Assembly: GCA_036273455.1 (NCBI GenBank)
Contig: DASUHP010000039.1
Location: forward strand, 1-62,125
Direction of reading: 5' to 3'
Source of the DNA: CAIYRG01 sp036273455
GTDB lineage: Bacteria > Pseudomonadota > Alphaproteobacteria > Micropepsales > Micropepsaceae
DNA length: 62,125 bases
The notes beneath the pieces are model-generated. The model did not search any database, was not told where the DNA came from, and saw nothing but the letters and a program-made list of their open reading frames with translations. A program made the translations under genes and the position numbers. The first letter of the stretch is position 1. Every line of letters begins with the position of its first letter. This document shows, one piece after another, positions 42,215-51,252 of this stretch.

Positions 42215-43102
42215 ATGGACCGCAGAACACTTCTTCAGACCGGCGTGCCCGCTGCTGTCGCCGCCTCGATGGGAATCTCGTCTGCGGCCGAAACCGGCAC
42301 GCGTGGTGGCGCCGGCGTAAAGCCGATCCGCATACTTTTCCTCGACCACGCGCCGCGCAAGCAGACGGCGGACCGGTTGTATGATCCCACACCGATCGAA
42401 CGGATGCTCAATTCCTACGCCAGTCCCGGCACCACGATTGAACTCGGTTTTCCCGACAATTATGACGGGTCGAAAATCGGGCTTCTGCTCGGCGATCAGG
42501 ACAAGCTCAACGGCCTCGATCACCTGATGGCAGCGCCGGCGCTGATCCGGAAAATCGTCTGGGCCCAGCAAAATGGCTACGACGCCGTGATTCAGAGCAA
42601 CACCTTCGATCCCGGTGTGGAGGGCGGCAGACTGGCGGTCACCATTCCGGTCATCGGTCCGTTCCGCACCGCAATGCACACCGCCCTGATGCTGTGCGAC
42701 CGCATCGGCGTAACCACGCCGCTGGCATCGGATGTCGCGCAGACGCGGCGCATGTTGCGCGCCTATGGCCTGGAATCCTTTGTCGCCGGCATCAAACCGG
42801 TTGGCGTTTTCAGCAAGGATATTCAGAAGCGCAAAAAGGATCTTTCCGACGCCGCCGTGAAAGCGATGCGCTCACTCGTCGATGACGACGGTGCGCAAAT
42901 CATCGTGCCGCTGGGCGGAGCGCTCATCCCCTATGTGGTCGATCCGAACGATTTGGCGCAATCGGTTGGCGTGCCGGTGCTCAATACCAAAGCCATTGCC
43001 ATCCGCTTTGCGGAAGCCTGCGTCGCATTCGGCATGACACAATCTCCCGCCGCCTATCCGCATGCCGCATTGAAGATGCAGGATTTTCAGGACCGCTTGT
43101 GA
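42215..43102 (+). CDS. Exported aspartate/hydantoin racemase-like protein lacking catalytic cysteines
   Basis: 295 aa. A twin-arginine-type signal (MDRRTLLQTGVPAAVAASMG) precedes an Asp/Glu/hydantoin racemase-superfamily fold: PIRILFLDHAP start, PTPIERMLNSYASPGT, GYDAVIQSNTFDPGVE and GAQIIVPLGGALIPYVV, FAEACVAFG. In active hydantoin and Asp/Glu racemases the two catalytic Cys sit in motifs of the form VIxCFxDPG and VLGCxG. Here those positions read SNTFDPG and PLGGA with no Cys, so a different reaction, such as a decarboxylase or isomerase chemistry, or a binding role is likely. ATG 42215 fits the signal and has GGAGG nine bases before it. Last gene before the CRISPR array. Confidence 0.8.
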   Translation: MDRRTLLQTGVPAAVAASMGISSAAETGTRGGAGVKPIRILFLDHAPRKQTADRLYDPTPIERMLNSYASPGTTIELGFPDNYDGSKIGLLLGDQDKLNGLDHLMAAPALIRKIVWAQQNGYDAVIQSNTFDPGVEGGRLAVTIPVIGPFRTAMHTALMLCDRIGVTTPLASDVAQTRRMLRAYGLESFVAGIKPVGVFSKDIQKRKKDLSDAAVKAMRSLVDDDGAQIIVPLGGALIPYVVDPNDLAQSVGVPVLNTKAIAIRFAEACVAFGMTQSPAAYPHAALKMQDFQDRL

Positions 43103-43214
43103 CCCGGCCACCAACCGCCGGACTGGAACAGCGTTGACGCCGATTGAATCGGCGTCACGCCCGTGCGCTGAATTGACGAACACAATCCAGTACTTCAGGA
43201 CCCCTAGCGCAGCG

Positions 43215-43257
43215 CGTGGTTGCCCGGCCGGCCAATAGGGCCGGCCGGGCAACCACG
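43215..43257. other. Perfect 19-bp inverted repeat at the end of the CRISPR array
   Basis: CGTGGTTGCCCGGCCGGCC at 43215-43233 and its exact complement at 43239-43257, with loop AATAG. No T tract on either side. It lies between the racemase-like gene and the array and its right arm replaces the first ten bases of the terminal CRISPR repeat. It could stop or protect the array transcript, which arrives on the minus strand. Confidence 0.9.
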
Positions 43258-46200
43258 TCGGCCGCAGCGATTTCACTGCGGATGACCAGGCGGGGAATAT
43301 CTCCATCCTCAAATATGTTGAGGGCTTCAATGAGGCCGCAGCGATTTCACTGCGGATGACATCACTTCAGGCGTTTCGTCTACCTCGGCAGGGCCGGCTT
43401 CAATGAGGCCGCAGCGATTTCACTGCGGATGACCGGCGCAGAAGATCGTCCATGTCTTTCAATGGGGGGCTTCAATGAGGCCGCAGCGATTTCACTGCGG
43501 ATGACAACGGTGAGGACCGATCCTTCGCGCGCAGCTGCTCAAGCTTCAATGAGGCCGCAGCGATTTCACTGCGGATGACCCCTCGGGTTTTCAGCAATGC
43601 ATCGCTCTTCCGCGATGTTGCTTCAATGAGGCCGCAGCGATTTCACTGCGGATGACTCATCAATGCGTTCTGATCGGCCTCGCTGGTGCCGGGCGGCTTC
43701 AATGAGGCCGCAGCGATTTCACTGCGGATGACAGCACCGCTAACAGGCGGTGCTAACGGTGCTGCCGCGCTTCAATGAGGCCGCAGCGATTTCACTGCGG
43801 ATGACCCTGCTGTCGCTCGGTACCGGCAGCCAGGTCGAAGCGATGCTTCAATGAGGCCGCAGCGATTTCACTGCGGATGACCCCGCCTCGGAAGAAGCGG
43901 TCCGCGCCACGATAACGCAGGCTTCAATGAGGCCGCAGCGATTTCACTGCGGATGACCGACGCCCGGAATTAGCGGGTTTCCCAAGCCTTCCGGCTTCAA
44001 TGAGGCCGCAGCGATTTCACTGCGGATGACGCGACGCCAAGAAAAAGACATTTCATTGCATGCATGGCTTCAATGAGGCCGCAGCGATTTCACTGCGGAT
44101 GACGCGGGGGTCTGTCGCCGTGCTACTCCATTGTTTTGACGGCTTCAATGAGGCCGCAGCGATTTCACTGCGGATGACCTATCGCGACGGTCTCGCGGTC
44201 GTTCTTGATGCTGGACGCTTCAATGAGGCCGCAGCGATTTCACTGCGGATGACGACGCCGCGCCTCGCCGGGACGGCGGGCAAGCTGCCCAGGCTTCAAT
44301 GAGGCCGCAGCGATTTCACTGCGGATGACCCGCGAGGTCAGCGCGGAGGGAGCCAATGGTATTGGCGCTTCAATGAGGCCGCAGCGATTTCACTGCGGAT
44401 GACCAGACCTACCGGTAGACCTGCGCGAAAACTGCGCGTGCTTCAATGAGGCCGCAGCGATTTCACTGCGGATGACAACTGCCATTGTGGTGGCTCCTTA
44501 AATTCGCGTGTGGGGCTTCAATGAGGCCGCAGCGATTTCACTGCGGATGACTCTCGATTCTCCCGGCCAGCAGCAGCTTGGTCCCGGCGGCTTCAATGAG
44601 GCCGCAGCGATTTCACTGCGGATGACGCCATTTCCCTCTCCCGTGCGTGGATGTGTGTGGATGGCTTCAATGAGGCCGCAGCGATTTCACTGCGGTTGAC
44701 CGTGCGAGGTCAGCGACTACGTGTTCGGTTCAGCCGGGCTTCAATGAGGCCGCAGCGATTTCACTGCGGATGACATCGCCTCTGCGCAAGACGATGCCCA
44801 TCCGTAGCGGCGCTTCAATGAGGCCGCAGCGATTTCACTGCGGATGACTACAGCTCTTTCTCGCGCAAATCGGGGGGTAAAAATGGCTTCAATGAGGCCG
44901 CAGCGATTTCACTGCGGATGACCGCGCGCAGCCGTGCCCAATCGACTTTCTCGTACTGCGGCTTCAATGAGGCCGCAGCGATTTCACTGCGGATGACTCT
45001 GCCGCTCAAAGCGTGAATCGGAACCGGATTCGTGGCTTCAATGAGGCCGCAGCGATTTCACTGCGGATGACGCGTCGGGCCCTGGAAAGGGGCAGGGCGA
45101 AGCCGCGCTTCAATGAGGCCGCAGCGATTTCACTGCGGATGACCTGGTTTGGATTTTCTTGCGTGTTTCGTCGGCGTGACGCTTCAATGAGGCCGCAGCG
45201 ATTTCACTGCGGATGACGGGAGGGTCTCGTATGACCGGCCGCCGCCGACCGACACAGCTTCAATGAGGCCGCAGCGATTTCACTGCGGATGACGGGTCAT
45301 TTGCAGGCACCGAACAGCCAGAGCCACTCAGCTTCAATGAGGCCGCAGCGATTTCACTGCGGATGACGGCCAAAGCTTCGTGGCGAGCCGTTCGCGCTGA
45401 TTGACCGGCTTCAATGAGGCCGCAGCGATTTCACTGCGGATGACAACAGGAGCAAACAATGCCGTCAGGTGACGCCGTACGCTTCAATGAGGCCGCAGCG
45501 ATTTCACTGCGGATGACACATAGCGTAACAGCGTAACGAGGGCGGGCAACCCAATGCTTCAATGAGGCCGCAGCGATTTCACTGCGGATGACGATTCCTG
45601 GCGCATGGCGCAGGGTGACCCGATGGCTGAGGCTTCAATGAGGCCGCAGCGATTTCACTGCGGATGACTCAGCGCAGTGCGTTCGTTGCACTCAAGCGCA
45701 ACCGGCTTCAATGAGGCCGCAGCGATTTCACTGCGGATGACGCCATGGCGATCACGCGCGCCTCAATCTGACCGTAATCGCTTCAATGAGGCCGCAGCGA
45801 TTTCACTGCGGATGACGGTTGATTCACGCGCCTTGCGGCATCAGGCACAGCGGGCTTCAATGAGGCCGCAGCGATTTCACTGCGGATGACCCCGACAGCT
45901 GGAATTACCTGCGGCCGATTCTGCTGGAGCTTCAATGAGGCCGCAGCGATTTCACTGCGGATGACGGATGCGCCGGGCCCAGGCGAAATTCCGGCGCGAA
46001 GGCTTCAATGAGGCCGCAGCGATTTCACTGCGGATGACGTGTAATCGAGGTTGACCTGTTTGGCTTTCGCCGACCCGCTTCAATGAGGCCGCAGCGATTT
46101 CACTGCGGATGACCAGGCACTTGATTATTTACTCAAGAGGTTAGTCAAGCCGCTTCAATGAGGCCGCAGCGATTTCACTGCGGATGACCACGCGACCGCA

Positions 46201-46777
46201 CTTCATCCAGTGACGCGAACCATTTGAGCTTCAATGAGGCCGCAGCGATTTCACTGCGGATGACGCTTCAATCATGAATTTGCCCAGACCAATTCGCCGG
46301 CTTCAATGAGGCCGCAGCGATTTCACTGCGGATGACAGCGTGAGGTTGCCACGGTCATCAGCCAGCCCACCTCGCTTCAATGAGGCCGCAGCGATTTCAC
46401 TGCGGATGACCTCCCCTGTGGCGTGGATGTGTGGTCAGGCGGCGGAGGCTTCAATGAGGCCGCAGCGATTTCACTGCGGATGACCTCATGGCGCTCGCCA
46501 TGTCCGATGCCGCGCTCAAGGCTTCAATGAGGCCGCAGCGATTTCACTGCGGATGACATCTGCTCACCTTTAGCGCCGGACAGGCGCGGCTGCGCTTCAA
46601 TGAGGCCGCAGCGATTTCACTGCGGATGACATGATCGATCACGCCTTGCGTGCGCTCGCCCGGTCCGGCTTCAATGAGGCCGCAGCGATTTCACTGCGGA
46701 TGACAAAATCAACTATGGCCAAGTTTTCGCCGACGCATTGGCTTCAATGAGGCCGCAGCGATTTCACTGCGGATGAC
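43250..46777 (-). CRISPR. Type I-G CRISPR array, 48 repeats and 47 spacers
   Basis: 37-bp repeats; on the plus strand they start GCTTCAATGAGGCCGCAGCG and end ATTTCACTGCGGATGAC. Spacers are 35-40 bp. I placed 47 full repeats, from 43324-43360 to 46741-46777, plus one degenerate repeat at 43250-43286 whose first ten bases have been lost. That decayed end marks the trailer, so the leader is at 46778 and transcription is minus-strand, the same as the cas operon. Read that way the repeat ends ATTGAAGC, the usual crRNA 5' handle type, and contains the stem CCGCAG-N8-CTGCGG. One internal repeat (44664-44700) differs by a single base at 44696. All other full repeats read as identical. Confidence 0.98.
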
Positions 46778-47008
46778 GCCTTACTTCCAGGCCCTTCAAG
46801 AACCCGGCACATCTTGCCCGTGTGCGAGCGGTCACGGGAGAGACTGTCGATTATAATAACCGGCGTGGAGTTCCGTTCAACCACAATGTCAAAGATCTTC
46901 TGCAATACAAACACTTGCCGGGTTGCGAGCGGTGCCCGTTCTTTGCGTCGAGTCGGAGGTCTCGCAGCGCTACGGCGGCTCTAACGAAGCCCGCAAATTT
47001 TTGTGCAA
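46778..47008 (-). promoter_or_regulatory. CRISPR leader with promoter
   Basis: 231 bp between cas2 and the first repeat, less GC-rich than its surroundings. On the minus strand TTGAAC (46875-46880) and a TTATTATAAT block (46850-46859) form a promoter with 16-19 bp spacing, so the transcript would start about 65 bp before repeat 1. A TTGACA at 46887-46892 is too far from the -10. This supports leftward transcription of the array. Confidence 0.65.
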
Positions 47009-47302
47009 CTATACCACAATCGCCTCGCGTCGCACCGCCTCAAAGGTGCGCCCGATGCTTTCGACCTGTGGATCGACGCGGTCGGCTTCTCCGACATCAA
47101 TGATCAATACGTGGTCCTCTTCACGTTTGATCAGCAGCTCAAGAGCCGCCGCCAGATCGGCGCGCCGCCGCGCTGTCAGGCGGCACTGGAACACGGAAAG
47201 CTGGAGCCAGCGTCCATATCCCTTCATCAGCCGGAACACGCGGCGCCATCGCTTTGGGCTGCTGATGTCATACGCGACAATGTAAAGCCGCTCATTTGCC
47301 AT
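47009..47302 (-). CDS. cas2: CRISPR-associated Cas2
   Basis: 97 aa adaptation protein, partner of Cas1 in spacer integration. Seen: the ferredoxin-like fold start RLYIVAYDISSPKRWRRVF with the conserved Asp after beta-1, RLMKGYGRWLQLSVFQCRL, and DHVLIIDVGEADRVDPQVES. The frame extends upstream to 47362, but ATG 47302 is the natural start and lies four bases after the cas4-cas1 stop. Cas2 is the last gene of the operon, with the leader directly after it. Confidence 0.95.
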   Translation of the reverse strand: MANERLYIVAYDISSPKRWRRVFRLMKGYGRWLQLSVFQCRLTARRRADLAAALELLIKREEDHVLIIDVGEADRVDPQVESIGRTFEAVRREAIVV

Positions 47303-47306
47303 CGCG

Positions 47307-49022
47307 TTACCTCGGCGTGTAGTGCGGGTACGGATCGAGTTCGCCTTGGAGATAACGCACAACCAATTGGGCCTGTACCGCGATCAGCCGGCGCATCGTT
47401 ACCCGGTAGCCAAACACCGGATGCGTGGTTTCCTGGTCCAGCCGCCGTTCATATGCGGCAAGGAATGACTTGCGACCTGCCGGCGTCAGCGAGCATGCGG
47501 GGGTGGAAATCGTGAAATCCTTGTCCTTCACTTCGCCATTGTTGATCGCGTTGATCACCACCGAATCGGCGATGATCGGCCGGTAAGGCTCCATCATGTC
47601 GAGCGCAAGCGCAGGCCGGCCATGCCGCGGCCGGTGGTAAAATCCGAGATACGGATCAAGACCAACTCCTGAAAGCGCGACCAGCCATGTGCGCGTCAAC
47701 ACGGCATAGCCCAGCGACAGCATCGCATTGACGGGATCGGCCGGGGGCCGGCGGTTGCGCTTGTCGAAACGGAATTCCGGCAGCGCGCCTTCACCCGGTG
47801 GACGAGACAGCAGCCGCTCGAAATTCCGGAAATAAATCGCCGCTGCGTCCCCCTCGAGGCCGAGCAATTCGTTCGGCTCGCGCGCGTATTCGGCGCGCTC
47901 GGCGAGCCGCTTGAGATCGTTCATCGCGGCCTCGCGCAATTCAGCCGCGGTCTCATCCTTCCAGTTCCGGCGGAGCATCGTCCGGCTGTTGCGTATTTTG
48001 GCCGATACCAGGCCGCGCGCGAAGGCCAGCGATCGGATATCGTCGAATGCCGTACGATATTGGGCGATGCGGGCGTTGATGCTTCGCCCGCCCGCGCCGG
48101 TTGTGTGTCCCAAAAACCATCCGCCGCTCGAATGCCAGGCTACCGGAATCTCGCGTCGCATCAATTCATGCAGCAGGGGTGTTGTCACCGAAACCGGGCC
48201 AAACACCGCCAGCTCGGAGACATCGTTGATCGGCGCTTCCGATTTGCCTTCGTCGGTGTCTATGACGACCGTCTCGCCATCTTTGCGTACACGCGCGCCC
48301 GGCGTCTGGACATAAAGGGGCAGGGCAGGGTCATCTGCCGGCGCAAGCGGACGCGGCACCGAGCGCGCACGGAAGAAATTCACTTCGTCGGGCAAACAGA
48401 TTCCGGCGAGCGAACAACGGACACATTTCGGGCTGTTGTCGAGCGGGGGTGGCGGATGGCTGCTCGCAGCGGCCAGGCGCAGATCGTGAATGGCGCGCAA
48501 CGTTGTTTCCCGCAATGCACCACTCAGCTCGATGCGAACACGCTCGCGGCTTTCGGCGTACCACAATGCGGCTTCATCGACCCGATAGCCGTTATCTTCC
48601 AGCACCAATGCCTGGGCGCAAACCTGTACCCGTTCCGGCTCATAGGCGCCTTCCGCGACGTGGGGACGCTTGCCTTTCTTGTAATCGATCGGCGTTACCA
48701 CCCCGCCATCGGCTTCGACCAGATCGATTTTTGCGATCAACCCCAGCCGCTCCGATGAGACAGTGACCGAGCGCGTTTTCATTTCCACGCCTGCGGCCAC
48801 CGCGTCCGCGTCTGCCAGCGGCGGCCCGCCGGAATCGACCCGCGCATGCACGCGGCGGCCCTGCGCCGTATCGCCTGATTCTGCCCACTGACCATCGACC
48901 CATTCGAGCCAGGCGAGCCGTGGGCAGTACACCCACTCATTCACCATGCGCGCGGGAACGAGCGGAATCTCACCCGTCGCAGGCGGCGCCGGAAGGTCAA
49001 ACGTGAGCTGGTCATCCGCCAA
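47307..49022 (-). CDS. cas4-cas1: Cas4-Cas1 fusion protein (type I-G)
   Basis: About 571 aa adaptation protein, typical of the I-U/I-G subtype. Residues 1-215 are Cas4: VNEWVYCPRL with the first cluster Cys, nuclease motif PIDYKKGKRP (Asp, Lys), VCAQALVLEDNGY (Gln, Tyr) and the second cluster CVRCSLAGIC. Residues about 230 to the end are Cas1: GLEGDAAAIYF (metal-binding Glu), FYHRPRHGRPALALDMMEPY (His, and the Asp/Glu pair) and TISTPACSLTPAGRK. Cas4 trims and orients prespacers by PAM; Cas1 with Cas2 integrates them. The start is uncertain: the frame reaches TTG 49097, but TTG 49022 follows AAGGGGCGGG and leaves the csb2 stop free; ATG 48950 would cut the conserved VPAR segment. Confidence 0.93.
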   Translation of the reverse strand: MADDQLTFDLPAPPATGEIPLVPARMVNEWVYCPRLAWLEWVDGQWAESGDTAQGRRVHARVDSGGPPLADADAVAAGVEMKTRSVTVSSERLGLIAKIDLVEADGGVVTPIDYKKGKRPHVAEGAYEPERVQVCAQALVLEDNGYRVDEAALWYAESRERVRIELSGALRETTLRAIHDLRLAAASSHPPPPLDNSPKCVRCSLAGICLPDEVNFFRARSVPRPLAPADDPALPLYVQTPGARVRKDGETVVIDTDEGKSEAPINDVSELAVFGPVSVTTPLLHELMRREIPVAWHSSGGWFLGHTTGAGGRSINARIAQYRTAFDDIRSLAFARGLVSAKIRNSRTMLRRNWKDETAAELREAAMNDLKRLAERAEYAREPNELLGLEGDAAAIYFRNFERLLSRPPGEGALPEFRFDKRNRRPPADPVNAMLSLGYAVLTRTWLVALSGVGLDPYLGFYHRPRHGRPALALDMMEPYRPIIADSVVINAINNGEVKDKDFTISTPACSLTPAGRKSFLAAYERRLDQETTHPVFGYRVTMRRLIAVQAQLVVRYLQGELDPYPHYTPR

Positions 49023-49047
49023 AGCCCGCCCCTTATAAAAGCAGGAA

Positions 49048-51249
49048 TCAATTCGCAGCGGTGAACAGACCGCCGCCAAAATGCCGATCTCGACCAAGAA
49101 GTAGCGGACCGCTTACAGCGCTGTGAAACCTGAGAGTCACATGGCCAATAAGTCCCGCCCCCGGCTTTCCGGTCACCTGGTCAATTTTCACCTCAGGCCG
49201 CGGAAGGCCGTGGCGGCGGCATTCACTGAGGATATCGCTCTCCACAGCAGCCGCTGCATCCCTCAATTTCGCATGTCGTGTCACGCGATACGGCGTGAGA
49301 CTTACCCAACTCGATGATTTCGCGAACAGCGGATCGTAATCCTGATCGAGAACGCAGGGAGCTATTGAAAGTCGTCCCGATCTCCCGGCGCGCAATTCGG
49401 AAAAGTTCTCGAGTGCGAGTTCCAAATCCGTCAGCCATCTGCGTTCGTTTCCGGTCGCGTCACGATTCTGAAAGACGTGTGGCGAAAGGATAATTAAACG
49501 GCGGCGTGGCGCATCAAATGCAAAAGCGAGATGTTCGTGTCCGCCAGAACGTGCCGGAGCGCCATCCGCGGCGTGTCCGGTGAAAAAAAGTGGCAGAGTG
49601 GCGCGGGGGCCTAATTGCGCCTGGACGCGTGACATGACGGCACGCCGCAACGCGCGCGTGATCTCAAGATGTTGCGCGCAATCCGCAAGCCCATCTGCAA
49701 TCTCAAAAGCAAAAACGCCCTCCGCCCGCCGCACGGGCGCCATGAGACCAAGTCCCAAATACCGGCCGTCGCCGATCAGAACCGGTCCTCCCACGGGCTT
49801 TCCGAAGTTGATTTCAGCGTGCCACAGCCGCTCTTTGGCAAACCGCGGGGCGGTGGCGAAGGCTTCCGCGCGCTGTCCCTTGGCATCGAACGGTTCTCGC
49901 TGCACACGGATCGTCTGTGCCGGCGTCGCAATGCCGGCATGGCGCACCGCCTGGATCACGGCTCGTTCCGCCGCAGCATTCTCCCGCAACCGCTCCGCAC
50001 CGCCCTTGGCCTCTTCGCGCATTCGCTGCGGATCAATCCGCCGGCGGGCGGCCCGTTCGGGAAGCGCGGCCGGCGTTACGGTGCGCCAAAGCCATGCAGG
50101 CGCAGCCGCTTCGACGCCATAATGAGTCAGCATTGTGCGATCTCCGGCTCGAACCAATTCGGCGCCATTGTCCGGGATCTCACCGGTTTCCGAATCGATA
50201 TCCAGTGCGAGGCCGGAGAACGCCCACGCCACGTCGCCACTCGCAACGGGGCAGTCCGGAGGCACTGTCACGAGCACGCGCCGGATCGCGTGGTCGGTTT
50301 GGGCATGGCCGGTCGACGGTAGTGGTACGATTCGGATGCGCTGCGCCTTGTCAGCTTCCTGCGAATCGCGCCCGACAAAAACTTTATCCGCACGGCTTTG
50401 CCGCTTCGGATCGTCCCGCCGCCATGCCGAATCCGTCAGCCGCTTCACGGCCAGGTCTCTGATTCTTTCCGTCAGTGCAACGGCGCGCTCAAGCGGCTGC
50501 GGCGCGAAACCATCGTCGTTCCTGATCTCGAAGAGAAGAAATAGAGATGGACTGTTGTATCGAACCTGCCTGAAATCCGGCTTTGGCGACTGGGCGAAAA
50601 GCTGACTGTTCTTCCTTCCAGTGCTGACCGTCCTGAACCGTCCGCCCATCGCGACGAAGCGCTTTGCCAAGCTCGCCAATGAACCCGGGCGAGGACAGGA
50701 AAGCGAGGTGCCATCGCCACTTTCGTTCGGCCGCCAGAGCACGCCTCCATGCCCGCACAGGCGGCTGGTTGCCTCGCATTCGTCAGCAACCTCGCCAGTC
50801 GCCCAGGCCATGTCGACGCCGCGGCCTAATTGATAAAGATTATTGGCTATCCCACAGATCGCGCGCGCATGCCGCTCAGCGTCGGCACCTGGCTCAAACG
50901 TCCATCCGTAGAGCACTGGCACGGCGGCATCGAATGTACGTGAGCGGATGATTTTACCTGCCCGTATTTCGCCGATCCGCGCCGGATCGCCACCCACGGC
51001 ATCGAGATCGTTATTGGGAACGAAGTTCTTAAAACTTTGCCCGGCAAAGGCAGAGGGTGCTGCAATGGCGGGTGCGGTCAGGCTCTCGAGCCAATTGAAC
51101 GCCAGAACGTCGTCATCGGTGAGACTGTCGCCGCGCGCGGCGCCGGCGACCAGAGCTTGAAGCAGCCGGGCGGGCGATGGAGGCCATTCTCCGCTGCCGT
51201 GATACCGGCCGTCATGGAAATGGACCGAGATGAGAAGAGTGTTGACCAC
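49048..51249 (-). CDS. csb2: Csb2, fused Cas5-Cas6-type RAMP of type I-G
   Basis: 733 aa. Csb2 (GSU0054 family) supplies both the Cas5-like backbone subunit and, in its C-terminal part, the Cas6-like crRNA-processing domain of the I-G Cascade. Seen: an N-terminal Cas5-type opening MVNTLLISVHFHDGRYHG with PPSPARLLQALVAGA, a glycine-rich RAMP loop LIGDGRYLGLGLM at about 525 and a second loop LLGRDRHFGGGLF at the extreme C-terminus. Two loops at the ends of two domains fit a fusion. It begins three bases after the csb1 stop. The length is large for the family because of a middle region of charged helices (about 440-490) of unclear role. Confidence 0.9.
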   Translation of the reverse strand: MVNTLLISVHFHDGRYHGSGEWPPSPARLLQALVAGAARGDSLTDDDVLAFNWLESLTAPAIAAPSAFAGQSFKNFVPNNDLDAVGGDPARIGEIRAGKIIRSRTFDAAVPVLYGWTFEPGADAERHARAICGIANNLYQLGRGVDMAWATGEVADECEATSRLCGHGGVLWRPNESGDGTSLSCPRPGSLASLAKRFVAMGGRFRTVSTGRKNSQLFAQSPKPDFRQVRYNSPSLFLLFEIRNDDGFAPQPLERAVALTERIRDLAVKRLTDSAWRRDDPKRQSRADKVFVGRDSQEADKAQRIRIVPLPSTGHAQTDHAIRRVLVTVPPDCPVASGDVAWAFSGLALDIDSETGEIPDNGAELVRAGDRTMLTHYGVEAAAPAWLWRTVTPAALPERAARRRIDPQRMREEAKGGAERLRENAAAERAVIQAVRHAGIATPAQTIRVQREPFDAKGQRAEAFATAPRFAKERLWHAEINFGKPVGGPVLIGDGRYLGLGLMAPVRRAEGVFAFEIADGLADCAQHLEITRALRRAVMSRVQAQLGPRATLPLFFTGHAADGAPARSGGHEHLAFAFDAPRRRLIILSPHVFQNRDATGNERRWLTDLELALENFSELRAGRSGRLSIAPCVLDQDYDPLFAKSSSWVSLTPYRVTRHAKLRDAAAAVESDILSECRRHGLPRPEVKIDQVTGKPGAGLIGHVTLRFHSAVSGPLLLGRDRHFGGGLFTAAN

Positions 51250-51252
51250 CTC

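Noticed and set aside
43319..45900. Short frames inside the CRISPR array that repeat the peptide GFNEAAAISLRMT
   Set aside because: They are translations of the CRISPR repeat and spacers; no gene.
46887..46892. TTGACA on the minus strand as -35 of the array promoter
   Set aside because: It lies about 31 bp from the TATAAT block, too far; TTGAAC at 46875-46880 fits better.
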